This document shows positions 15,667 to 23,948 of a DNA stretch of 64,000 bases, one piece after another. This stretch comes from Polaribacter gangjinensis. GTDB lineage: Bacteria; Bacteroidota; Bacteroidia; Flavobacteriales; Flavobacteriaceae. Location of the stretch: contig NZ_CP150662.1 of NCBI RefSeq assembly GCF_038024125.1, forward strand, positions 327,501-391,500. Reading direction: 5' to 3'. The notes under the pieces were generated by a model. The model searched no databases, was not told the origin of the DNA, and saw nothing but the letters and a program-made list of their open reading frames with translations. Numbering within the stretch: position 1 is the first letter of the stretch; every line of letters starts with the position of its first letter. The translations under genes were made by a program, and so were the position numbers.

Positions 15667-17484
15667 ATGTTAGAATTAGCAGGAATCATCATTTTAGGAA
15701 TATTGGCGCAATGGGTTGCATGGAAATTTAAAATCCCAGCAATTCTTCCATTAATTTTAATTGGATTATTAGTTGGACCCATAGCTGCAGCGTATATTAC
15801 TGAGGATGGTTCTAAATGGATTGAGCCCATTTGGAATGGTGAAAAAGGTTTATTTCCTGGAGATTATTTATACAATTTTGTGTCATTAGCCATCAGTATT
15901 ATTTTATTTGAAGGAGGTTTGACATTGAAAAGAGATGAAATTAAAAACGTTGGACCTGTCATCAGTAAATTAATCACTTTAGGCGCTGCAATTACTTTTT
16001 TTGGTGCTGGAATTGTAGCGCATAAAATTTTTAACTTAAGTTGGGAACTTTCATTTTTATTTTCAGGATTGATTATTGTTACAGGTCCTACAGTAATTAC
16101 ACCAATTTTAAGAAATATTCCGTTAAAAAAAGATATTTCAACTGTTTTAAAATGGGAGGGAATTTTGATAGATCCAATTGGAGCTTTAGTAGCGGTTTTA
16201 GTTTTTGAATTTATCACTGTGGGTGGTGAAAGTGGTTTTACGAAGACAGCATTTATTGAGTTTGGAAAAATTTTGTTATTCGGAACAACTTTTGGTTTTA
16301 CGTTTGCACATGCGTTGGCGTATGTAATCAATAAAAAAATGATTCCTCATTATTTATTGAATGTTGCCTCGTTGTCAACAGTACTTTTAGTGTTTGTAGA
16401 ATCAGAACTTTTTGCACACGAATCTGGTTTATTGGCTGTGGTTGTAATGGGAATGGTTTTAGGAAATGGCAAATTGAAAAACATCAAAGAATTGCTCTAT
16501 TTCAAAGAATCTTTGAGTGTTTTATTGATATCAATTTTATTCATTTTACTAGCGGCAAATATGAATATTGAAGAGTTAATGCTTTTATATTCATGGAAAA
16601 CATTGGCTTTATTTGCAATTGTTGTTTTTGTAATTCGTCCTTTGGCTGTTTTTGCAAGTACCATCAATTCAAAGTTAAAATTCAATGAAAAAATCTTTAT
16701 AAGTTGGGTAGGACCAAGAGGAATTGTGGCAGCAGGAATTGCCTCTTTATTCGGAAGTAAATTGTTGAAACAAGGTGTAGAAGGTGCAGAATACATTACA
16801 CCTTTGGTTTTTATGATTGTTCTTGGAACCGTACTTTTAAATGCAACAACTGCTCGTTTTTTTGCGAGAATTGTGGGCGTTTTTCTAAAAAAATCAGATG
16901 GAATTTTAATTGTTGGCGCTTCAAATCCTGCAAGATTGATAGCAAGTTATTTGCGAGATAAAGGAAAAAGAATTGTTATTATTGACGCTAACAAACAATT
17001 TATTGAGCAAGCTTTGGAAGACAATTTAGAAGCATTGAATGTAAATATTTATGATGATGAATTGACAGATAATATCGAGTTGAATGATGTGGGATATTTA
17101 ATTGCATTAACTGCAAATGATACTGTAAACAAACAAGCTTTAGAAAACTTTTCTGAAATTTTTGGTGAACATGGTTCCTTTAAAATTGCCTCATCAACTG
17201 AAATTAATGAAGCTTCTGCCGAAGAAAAACTCCATTTTTTTACACCAAAAGACGATTATATCAATTTAAGTGAAGCTTACAGAGAAAATCCAGTAATTCA
17301 TCAAGTAAAAATTGCTGATGAAAAACAATACAAAGAGGTATTGAATATGTTATATAATGAAGAAAAATCTATTCCGTTGTTTATTGAAAAAGGAACAGGA
17401 TTGTATTTAATTACGGAATATGAGAGAGATCAAATGCCTAAAAAAGAATTGATTTTGTCATACCTAGGTAAAAAAATCGTTTAA
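15667..17484 (+). CDS. Cation:proton antiporter (CPA1/NhaP type) with TrkA-N domain
   Basis: 605 residues. Residues 1-400 hold about 12 membrane segments, with ALAISIILFEGGL (about 75-87) and SWVGPRGIVAAGIASLFGS near 345-363, both typical of CPA1 Na+(K+)/H+ antiporters. A NAD-binding TrkA-N domain follows (ILIVGASNPARLIASYL at about 416-432). The start is the ATG at 15667 (MLELAGII); an in-frame extension to 15580 adds a Phe-rich leader unlike the family. It converges with dnaX with only 3 bases between the stops. Confidence 0.88.
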   Translation: MLELAGIIILGILAQWVAWKFKIPAILPLILIGLLVGPIAAAYITEDGSKWIEPIWNGEKGLFPGDYLYNFVSLAISIILFEGGLTLKRDEIKNVGPVISKLITLGAAITFFGAGIVAHKIFNLSWELSFLFSGLIIVTGPTVITPILRNIPLKKDISTVLKWEGILIDPIGALVAVLVFEFITVGGESGFTKTAFIEFGKILLFGTTFGFTFAHALAYVINKKMIPHYLLNVASLSTVLLVFVESELFAHESGLLAVVVMGMVLGNGKLKNIKELLYFKESLSVLLISILFILLAANMNIEELMLLYSWKTLALFAIVVFVIRPLAVFASTINSKLKFNEKIFISWVGPRGIVAAGIASLFGSKLLKQGVEGAEYITPLVFMIVLGTVLLNATTARFFARIVGVFLKKSDGILIVGASNPARLIASYLRDKGKRIVIIDANKQFIEQALEDNLEALNVNIYDDELTDNIELNDVGYLIALTANDTVNKQALENFSEIFGEHGSFKIASSTEINEASAEEKLHFFTPKDDYINLSEAYRENPVIHQVKIADEKQYKEVLNMLYNEEKSIPLFIEKGTGLYLITEYERDQMPKKELILSYLGKKIV

Positions 17485-17487
17485 ATC

Positions 17488-19185
17488 TTATAAATCCAAT
17501 TCAAAAGTTTCGCGCAATTTCTCAATCAAAGGATTTTTTTCTTTCATTTTATTGAACTTTTCTTGAGGTGTGTAAGCAAACTTTTTTGAAATCGTTTCAT
17601 CTAAAATTACAGTAATATCAATGCCGTAATTATTGAGTTTTTCTCTCAAAAAGTGCAATAAATTAGGTCTTCCTTTTAAAAATTGATCTTGCATCAACGA
17701 ATTGGAAACAGTGCATGAAATTTGAAAATTTTCCCCCAAAGTTGGCTTTCCTAAGTTTAGAATAGCAGCCATGCTTTGTTCGCCCTTTTTCTCTAAAAGC
17801 ATTGCATATTCTTTCCAATACAATTCTAATTGTTTTAGTGTAAAAACTGTTTTAGGATAGTCATCATAATTTTCTTCAACTACTGATTTTTCAACTTCTT
17901 TGGGTTGAAATACACTTTTTAAAGATAGCGAAGATTCTCTTTTTTGAAACTTTTCTAAAAGGGGTTTTTTAGTTTCAACAACAGTTTCTGTGATTGTTTT
18001 TTCAACAATTACAGGACTTTCAAGTGGCTTTTTGGGAGTTTCTCTAACAACTTCTTTTTTAGCAGGCATCAATGCTTGAAAAAAAGTAGCTGGAATTATG
18101 AAGTTAGCTGGTTTTTTTTTTTCTCCATCAAAAGTGATAGAGGCAATTTGCATTAAGGTCAATTCCACCAGCAATCGTTGATTTTTACTCGTTTTGTAAT
18201 TCAAATCGCAATTATTGGCTTTGTCGATAGCTTCCATCAAAAATGAAATGCTTGCTTTGGTGGCTTGTGCCAAATATTTTTGTTTGGCAGTATCACCAAC
18301 TTCCAACAAATCAATGGTAATTTTATCTTTAGCAACTAATAAATCTCTAAAATGACTTGCCAAACCATTGATAAAATGATGTCCTTCAAATCCTTTTGAT
18401 AAAATAATATTAAAAGCATTCAACACTTCAGGAATGTTGTTTGCTAACAACAAATCTGTCATTGAGAAATACGTATCGTAATCCAGTACATTTAAGTTTT
18501 CAGCAACTGCTTCACGTGTTAAATTTTTTCCTGAAAAACTGACAACTCTATCAAAAATAGACAAAGCATCACGCATAGCGCCATCTGCTTTTTGAGCAAT
18601 TATGTGTAACGCATCATCATCAGCAGTAATTCCTTCGTTTTCACAAATGGTTTTCAAGTAGTTTTTGGCATCTAAAACACTAATTCTTTTAAAATCAAAA
18701 ATTTGACAACGAGATAAAATCGTAGGAATGATTTTATGTTTTTCGGTAGTTGCTAAAATAAAAATGGCGTGTGCAGGTGGCTCTTCTAAGGTTTTTAAAA
18801 AAGCATTGAAAGCCGATTGTGAGAGCATGTGCACCTCATCAATAATATATACTTTGTATTTTCCTGTTTGTGGCGGAATGCGAACTTGATCGGTTAAACT
18901 GCGAATGTCATCAACAGAGTTGTTGGATGCAGCATCCAATTCAAAAATATTGAAAGCAAAATCCTCGTCTTCAGAAATTGATGTTCCTTGCAGGTTGATT
19001 TTTTTAGCTAAAATTCGAGCACAAGAAGTTTTTCCAACTCCTCTTGGTCCTGTAAAAAGTAGGGCTTGTGCTAAGTGATTGCTTTTAATAGCGTTTTCTA
19101 GCGTATTCGTAATTGCTTGTTGCCCAACAACATCCTCAAAATTTTGAGGGCGATATTTGCGCGCAGAAACAATAAAAGGCTCCAT
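17488..19185 (-). CDS. dnaX: DNA polymerase III subunit gamma/tau
   Basis: 565 residues. The AAA+ clamp-loader domain has the start ARKYRPQNFEDVVGQ (residues 8-22), Walker A GPRGVGKTS (46-54) and Walker B/DEVH (IIDEVHML, about 115-122), then SRC and sensor motifs. The four zinc cysteines usual between Walker A and B in gamma/tau are absent; the corresponding stretch reads KINLQGTSISEDEDF, a known variation in this phylum. The C-terminal part is a Lys/Glu-rich linker followed by a short tau-like domain. It loads the beta clamp at the replication fork. Confidence 0.95.
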   Translation of the reverse strand: MEPFIVSARKYRPQNFEDVVGQQAITNTLENAIKSNHLAQALLFTGPRGVGKTSCARILAKKINLQGTSISEDEDFAFNIFELDAASNNSVDDIRSLTDQVRIPPQTGKYKVYIIDEVHMLSQSAFNAFLKTLEEPPAHAIFILATTEKHKIIPTILSRCQIFDFKRISVLDAKNYLKTICENEGITADDDALHIIAQKADGAMRDALSIFDRVVSFSGKNLTREAVAENLNVLDYDTYFSMTDLLLANNIPEVLNAFNIILSKGFEGHHFINGLASHFRDLLVAKDKITIDLLEVGDTAKQKYLAQATKASISFLMEAIDKANNCDLNYKTSKNQRLLVELTLMQIASITFDGEKKKPANFIIPATFFQALMPAKKEVVRETPKKPLESPVIVEKTITETVVETKKPLLEKFQKRESSLSLKSVFQPKEVEKSVVEENYDDYPKTVFTLKQLELYWKEYAMLLEKKGEQSMAAILNLGKPTLGENFQISCTVSNSLMQDQFLKGRPNLLHFLREKLNNYGIDITVILDETISKKFAYTPQEKFNKMKEKNPLIEKLRETFELDL

Positions 19186-19259
19186 ATTTTTTAATTGGTC
19201 AACAAAAATACATATCTAAGCTGTGTTTTACAAGATGGATTCTTAACAAATTATGAAAG

Positions 19260-19290
19260 TTGTAAACAAATTGTAAATAGTTTAATTTTG
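19260..19290 (+). promoter_or_regulatory. Housekeeping promoter of msrA
   Basis: TTG at 19260-19262, 20 bases, then TAATTTTG at 19283-19290, matching the Bacteroidota TTG-N19/21-TAnnTTTG consensus. Transcription would start near 19297, giving a leader of about 75 bases that includes the CAAAG-type repeat. Confidence 0.65.
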
Positions 19291-19303
19291 ATACGACTTA
19301 GCT

Positions 19304-19340
19304 AGAGTTGCAGAGCTGCAAAGTTTCAAAGTTCCAGAGA
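19304..19340. repeat. CAAAG-type intergenic repeat
   Basis: A run of near-10-base units (GAGTTGCAGAGCTGCAAAG, then TTTCAAAGTTCCAGAG) resembling the units at 43891-43938 and, in inverse, 45041-45090. It lies in the msrA leader. Confidence 0.5.
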
Positions 19341-19370
19341 TTATATTATCTAAAATAAAAATAACACATA

Positions 19371-20015
19371 ATGAAAATTTTATTTACAACGACAGTATTC
19401 CTATTAATGTCTTGTTTAGGAGTTGCTAAAAACGAGCAAAATCGGTCAAAAGAAATGTACAAACCATCACAAGAAACTAAAGTTGCTTATTTTGCAAGTG
19501 GTTGTTTTTGGTGTGTAGAAGCCATTTTCGAGAGTGTAAAAGGAGTAGAGGAGGCAGTTTCTGGATATGCAGGGGGTCATACTAAAAATCCTACCTACGA
19601 ATCAACAGGAAGAGGAGATACAGGTCATGCAGAAACAGTGGCTGTGTACTACAATCCGAAATTGGTATCGTTTGAAACCTTGGTAAAAGTGTATTATGGA
19701 TCTCATGATCCAACCACTGTAAATGGGCAACATCCTGATTATGGGAGCCAATATCGTTCTATTGCATTTTATACCAATGAACAAGAAAAAGCGATTATCA
19801 ATAATATGATTGCAACCTTGAATAAAGAGGTTTATAATGGAAAAGTAGCTACCGAGGTTCAAAAATTTAACAAGTTTTACAAAGCTGAAGAATACCATCA
19901 AGATTTTGAAAAACGCAATCCGAATCAACCTTATGTGAAAGCAGTTTCCATACCGAGATTGAATCGTTTTAAAAAGAAATTTCCGGAATTGTTAAAGGAA
20001 AAAGAAAAATTCTAA
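19371..20015 (+). CDS. msrA: Peptide-methionine (S)-S-oxide reductase, secreted form
   Basis: 214 residues. The catalytic GCFWC is at residues 44-48 with C45 the nucleophile; GHAETV and the DYGSQYRS stretch are also conserved. The N-terminus is hydrophobic with a cysteine at residue 14 (LLMSCLG), which looks like a lipoprotein signal, so the enzyme probably works in the periplasm. It repairs oxidised methionine. No msrB is fused or adjacent. A strong terminator follows directly. Confidence 0.93.
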   Translation: MKILFTTTVFLLMSCLGVAKNEQNRSKEMYKPSQETKVAYFASGCFWCVEAIFESVKGVEEAVSGYAGGHTKNPTYESTGRGDTGHAETVAVYYNPKLVSFETLVKVYYGSHDPTTVNGQHPDYGSQYRSIAFYTNEQEKAIINNMIATLNKEVYNGKVATEVQKFNKFYKAEEYHQDFEKRNPNQPYVKAVSIPRLNRFKKKFPELLKEKEKF

Positions 20016-20016
20016 T

Positions 20017-20051
20017 AAAAAAAAACCTCACAAATCGTGAGGTTTTTTTTT
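20017..20051. terminator. Bidirectional rho-independent terminator
   Basis: CCTCAC (20026-20031) pairs with GTGAGG (20037-20042) around a 5-base loop, flanked by an A run before and a T run after. It serves msrA on the plus strand and the OmpH-like gene on the minus strand. Confidence 0.92.
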
Positions 20052-20062
20052 ATTAGAAGATA

Positions 20063-20581
20063 TTATTCTTTTACTTCAGGTTCTTTTAAGCCCAATTTTT
20101 TCATTACTAATTTAGTAATGTCAAATTTTTCATCCATATAGGCAAATTGATTTCCTTGCACTGTTAAGATTTGAGTATATCCATTTTCTTTAGCAACCAA
20201 ATCTATGGCATCATTCAGTTTTTTATACAAAGGACGCATCAATTCGTTTTGTTTTAATTGCATCAATTTTGAGCCATTTTCTTGGTATTTTTGAATGTCT
20301 TGCTCCATGGTTTGGATTTCTGTAATCAATGTTTTTTTCATCAATTCGCCATATTCTTTTTCATTTTTTTTGTAATCATCCACTTTTGCTTGATATTCTT
20401 GCATTTTTATAGAAAAAGACGAGTCTAATTTTTGACCATATTCTTGTGCCATTTTTACCACAATTTTGGCTTCAGGCATTAAATTAATGATATATTCATT
20501 ATCAATAGTACCTAATTTGGTTTGAGCAAAAGCGACACTTGCCATTAAAAGAGCTCCTAATAAAACTAATTTTGATTTCAT
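20063..20581 (-). CDS. OmpH/Skp-family periplasmic chaperone
   Basis: 172 residues from the ATG at 20581. A signal peptide (MKSKLVLLGALLMASVAFA) is followed by the Skp-like domain: KLGTIDNEYII, a long coiled-coil (about residues 40-120) rich in Lys/Gln/Glu, and the C-terminal strand region ILTVQGNQFAYMD. Skp/OmpH trimers hold unfolded outer-membrane proteins in the periplasm. An ATG 21 bases upstream (20602) is possible but spoils the signal peptide. Confidence 0.88.
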   Translation of the reverse strand: MKSKLVLLGALLMASVAFAQTKLGTIDNEYIINLMPEAKIVVKMAQEYGQKLDSSFSIKMQEYQAKVDDYKKNEKEYGELMKKTLITEIQTMEQDIQKYQENGSKLMQLKQNELMRPLYKKLNDAIDLVAKENGYTQILTVQGNQFAYMDEKFDITKLVMKKLGLKEPEVKE

Positions 20582-20639
20582 GATTGTTATTTTGATTCGC
20601 AAAGATATAAAAGTGAGTGAACTACAAAAGCGTTCTTCG

Positions 20640-21563
20640 TTAAAAAGTAGCCAATCTTTCAGAAATTGCCTTTATAATTAGCTGGGAATTCGTTTTATAA
20701 TCAAACCACAAAATTCGGTCATCTTTTCGAAACCACGTTAATTGTCGTTTCGCAAATCTGCGCGTATTTTTTTTTATTTCTTCAATGGCAAAATCTAAGG
20801 TAATTTTTCCATCAAAATAATCAAACAACTCTCTGTAACCAACTGTTTGTAGTGCGTTTAGATTTTTGTAAGGATATAATTTTTTAGCTTCTTCTAGCAA
20901 TCCTTTTTGCATCATATGATCAACTCGTTGATTTATTCTGCTGTAAATTTCACTTCTTTCTGCAGTTAAACCAATCAGAATTGTATTGAAATCTCTTGCT
21001 TGTTTTTGTTTGTTTTTAAATGAAGAATATGGTTTTTGAGTGCCCAAACAAATTTCTAAAGCTCTCATAATTCTGTGAGGATTGTCTATTGCAATGGTTT
21101 CAAAGCTTTCTATATCAAGCGTTTTGAGTTGTGATTGCAAATAGGCAATGCCTTTTTCTTGGAGCTCTTGTTTGAGTTTTTCACGAATTGACGCATCAAC
21201 CTCTGGAAAATCATCCAAACCATTTAACACAGCATTCACATACAATCCACTGCCACCAACCATTATTTGAATCGGATTTTTTGAAAAAAGGAACTCCAAC
21301 GTTTTTAAACTATCTCTTTCAAATTGACCTACATTGTAATCCTCAAAAATGGATATATTTTGGATGAAATGATGTGTTGCAGCAGTCAACTCTTCAGGTT
21401 CAGGAACTGCTGTGCCAATGGTCATTTCTTTGTAAAATTGGCGCGAATCACAAGAGATAATATCACAATTGAAATGATTTGCCAATTCAATACTCAAGGC
21501 AGTTTTACCAATGGCTGTTGGGCCAACAATAGTGATAAGTGTTTTTGTTTGTTGAGAATTCAT
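20640..21563 (-). CDS. miaA: tRNA dimethylallyltransferase
   Basis: 307 residues. The P-loop GPTAIGKTALSIELA is at about residues 14-28; DSRQFYKEM and GTAVPEPEEL follow, and GGSGLYVNAVLNGLD is at about 103-117. The enzyme adds an isopentenyl group to A37 of tRNAs reading UNN codons. Its start overlaps the stop of the potassium-channel gene by 4 bases (ATGA), so the two are co-transcribed. A MiaE-like hydroxylase for the same nucleotide is encoded at 14944-15525. Confidence 0.96.
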   Translation of the reverse strand: MNSQQTKTLITIVGPTAIGKTALSIELANHFNCDIISCDSRQFYKEMTIGTAVPEPEELTAATHHFIQNISIFEDYNVGQFERDSLKTLEFLFSKNPIQIMVGGSGLYVNAVLNGLDDFPEVDASIREKLKQELQEKGIAYLQSQLKTLDIESFETIAIDNPHRIMRALEICLGTQKPYSSFKNKQKQARDFNTILIGLTAERSEIYSRINQRVDHMMQKGLLEEAKKLYPYKNLNALQTVGYRELFDYFDGKITLDFAIEEIKKNTRRFAKRQLTWFRKDDRILWFDYKTNSQLIIKAISERLATF

Positions 21564-22411
21564 GAATGTAATTTACTGCCGCAATTATAGCAATGTTTAG
21601 CGTTTTCTTTGTGATGTTCAATGGCACAATTTGGACAAACTTCGGTATTATTTTCAATTTCTTGATTGTTTTTTGTCATTTCTGAACTTACAATTCCAGT
21701 TGGAATTGCAATGATGGCATATCCTAAAATCATAATAATACTTGCTATGAATTGTCCAAAAGGAGTTTGTGGAGTAATATCACCAAAACCAACAGTAGTT
21801 AACGTTACAATTGCCCAATAAATACTTTTTGGAATATTGGTAAAGCCATTTTCTTGACCTTCAATGATATACATGATAGTTCCTAAAATGGTACAAAGTA
21901 TAATGACAAAAAATAAAAATACAGCAATTTTTGTTTTGCTTGCTTTTAGTGCAATAATCAGTCTGTTTGATGCACCAACATAACGTGTTAATTTTAAAAT
22001 CCTAAAGACTCGTAATAAACGCAAAGCTCTCAATGCAATCAAATTATGTGAGCCTACAATGATAAAAGACAGGTATTTTGGAATTGTAGAAAGCAAATCA
22101 ATAATTCCATAAAAGCTGAATATATAGGAGAGTGGTTTTTTAATAGAAATGACACGCAAAATATATTCGATGGTAAATAAAATGGTAATAATCCATTCTG
22201 AGATATTTAAAATGGTATAATATTTTTCATTGATAGATTTTACACTTTCTAACATCACCAATAATACACTTGCAAGAATAAAGATGAGTAGGATAACATC
22301 AAAAAGTTTTCCTTCTTTGGTTTCTGCTTCATAAATTATTCCATGAAGTCTCGTTTTCCAGTCTTTTTTTGGCTCAGTTTCTTTCAAAATGCATTCAAAT
22401 TGGTATTGCAA
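21560..22411 (-). CDS. Voltage-gated-type potassium channel with C-terminal zinc ribbon
   Basis: 283 residues. Six membrane segments: S1 at about 38-55, an S4-like helix with regularly spaced arginines at 127-141 (LRALRLLRVFRILKL), and the pore with selectivity filter TVGFGD at 206-211. The last about 30 residues hold a zinc ribbon, C259-x2-C262 and C274-x2-C277, unusual for a channel and possibly regulatory. Potassium permeation is inferred from the filter. Its end overlaps miaA by 4 bases. Confidence 0.88.
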   Translation of the reverse strand: MQYQFECILKETEPKKDWKTRLHGIIYEAETKEGKLFDVILLIFILASVLLVMLESVKSINEKYYTILNISEWIITILFTIEYILRVISIKKPLSYIFSFYGIIDLLSTIPKYLSFIIVGSHNLIALRALRLLRVFRILKLTRYVGASNRLIIALKASKTKIAVFLFFVIILCTILGTIMYIIEGQENGFTNIPKSIYWAIVTLTTVGFGDITPQTPFGQFIASIIMILGYAIIAIPTGIVSSEMTKNNQEIENNTEVCPNCAIEHHKENAKHCYNCGSKLHS

Positions 22412-22580
22412 TACTACAAATATTTTGTGAGACTGAATTTTTTTCTATTGATTTTCTCTTTATTTATAAGGGTTTGTAAAAAAAAAAATAAAAAAAATCA
22501 ACTTTTTTAAAACCGTAACTTTAATTCTCTCGTAAGTATGTGTGAGAAACAAATTAAAACAAACATTAAAAACTCACACA

Positions 22581-23231
22581 ATGAAAAAAACAAAAATTTT
22601 AGCAGTAACCATTTTCACGGCGATTATTGGTTTAGTAGCAATTGCAGCAGATCACATTGATGCTCCTGCAACACAAGGAACAAGCGCAGACATTACAGAT
22701 TTCTACGCTTTTCAAGGTGAAGACACCAACAATTTAGTATTTGTTGCTAACATTCAAGGATTGTTAAGTCCTACAGCAACAGCAAGTGCATCATTTGATG
22801 AAAATGTAATGATTGAATTCAACATTGATACCAATGATGATAAAATCGAAGATTTGGTAATTCAGGCAATTCCAAGAGATGGTAAAATGTATTTCTTTGG
22901 ACCTTCAGCACCAGCTTCACCAGGATTAAACAGTTTTGTAAATGTAATGGCAACAAAATCAGAAGTAGCAATTACTCCTTATGGTTCAAATGCTATTATT
23001 GCAAACCAAAATGGAATGAAATTTTTTGCAGGACCTAGAGATGATCCTTTCTTTATGGATTTTGCTCAATATGGAGCAATATTGGCAGGCAATGCAACAG
23101 GTTTCAACAATCCAGGAGCAGATACATTTGCAGGATCTAATGTGTTATCAATCGTAGTGGAAGTTCCAAAAAGTAGTATTGGAGGCTCAGGAAGTATCAA
23201 TACTTGGGTTGAAGCAAAAACAAAACAATAA
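22581..23231 (+). CDS. DUF4331 family secreted protein
   Basis: 216 residues from the ATG at 22581; the upstream in-frame methionine (22542) would precede a normal signal peptide (MKKTKILAVTIFTAIIGLVAIAA). The mature part begins DHIDAPATQGTSADITDFYAF, the hallmark opening of DUF4331, whose function is not established. A conserved GPRDDPFF is at about 150-157. It heads a run of four genes, with a second DUF4331 protein 28 bases later, then a TPR lipoprotein and a TonB-dependent receptor. Confidence 0.85.
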   Translation: MKKTKILAVTIFTAIIGLVAIAADHIDAPATQGTSADITDFYAFQGEDTNNLVFVANIQGLLSPTATASASFDENVMIEFNIDTNDDKIEDLVIQAIPRDGKMYFFGPSAPASPGLNSFVNVMATKSEVAITPYGSNAIIANQNGMKFFAGPRDDPFFMDFAQYGAILAGNATGFNNPGADTFAGSNVLSIVVEVPKSSIGGSGSINTWVEAKTKQ

Positions 23232-23259
23232 TTAAATCAAAACTTTAAAAAACAAAATC

Positions 23260-23814
23260 ATGAAATTACCAATTTTAAAATACATAGCAATCGCAACTTT
23301 TGCATTTTTCGTAATCAGTTGCAACAATAATGACGATAATATGTCTGAAATGGACAATCAATTTGCAGGAGTTTATGTGCAAAAAGATCAAATGGGAAGA
23401 CCAGCAGTCAATACGGTTTTTGTGTCATCAGCAAGTAAAAATACTTTTAACACAACTGTGCCTTCTCAACAAGGAGCTGCATTCCAATCTATGTTTCAAA
23501 CAAATTTAATGGGATTGAGTCCGGCTTTTGCAAATGCAGGTGACAAAAATGCCTTAGGATTGGATGCAGCATCTTTTACAGGATTGTTAGCTACAGATGT
23601 ATTAAACGTTTCTTTAGATGGAACAACAACATTTTTTGACGGAACAAATGTATTAACAGGAAGAGCTTTGGCAGATGACGTAATTACTGTTGAATTATTG
23701 TTGATTTTTGGAGGAGAAGATTTTTCTGAAAACCCAACTTTGTCAAATGATAATGTTGATGCAAATGACAAACCATTTTTAACATCTTTCCCTTATTTGG
23801 CTAGTCCTTGGTAA
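23260..23814 (+). CDS. DUF4331-like lipoprotein
   Basis: 184 residues with a lipoprotein signal (lipobox ...VISC, Cys21). The C-terminal stretch with GRALADDVITVELLLI, ending in PFLTSFPYLASPW, is the typical end of DUF4331 proteins. It lacks the opening HIDAP motif, so it looks like a complementary or divergent DUF4331 copy anchored to a membrane. It follows the first copy by 28 bases and is followed by a hairpin before the TPR gene. Confidence 0.75.
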   Translation: MKLPILKYIAIATFAFFVISCNNNDDNMSEMDNQFAGVYVQKDQMGRPAVNTVFVSSASKNTFNTTVPSQQGAAFQSMFQTNLMGLSPAFANAGDKNALGLDAASFTGLLATDVLNVSLDGTTTFFDGTNVLTGRALADDVITVELLLIFGGEDFSENPTLSNDNVDANDKPFLTSFPYLASPW

Positions 23815-23879
23815 AAAATAATTTTCACCCCTAAATTTTAAAACCCCTAGTTCCCCCTAAAAGTACAAAACCCCTTATA

Positions 23880-23917
23880 AACTGGCGTATAGACCCCTAC
23901 ATGTACGCCAGTTATTT
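23880..23917 (+). terminator. Hairpin between DUF4331 and TPR genes
   Basis: AACTGGCGTA (23880-23889) pairs with TACGCCAGTT (23904-23913), followed by a short T-rich stretch. It could partly end transcription or process the message, leaving more transcript for the two DUF4331 genes than for the downstream genes. Confidence 0.6.
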
Positions 23918-23948
23918 TAAAAACAATAACCCAAAACCAACCCAACTC

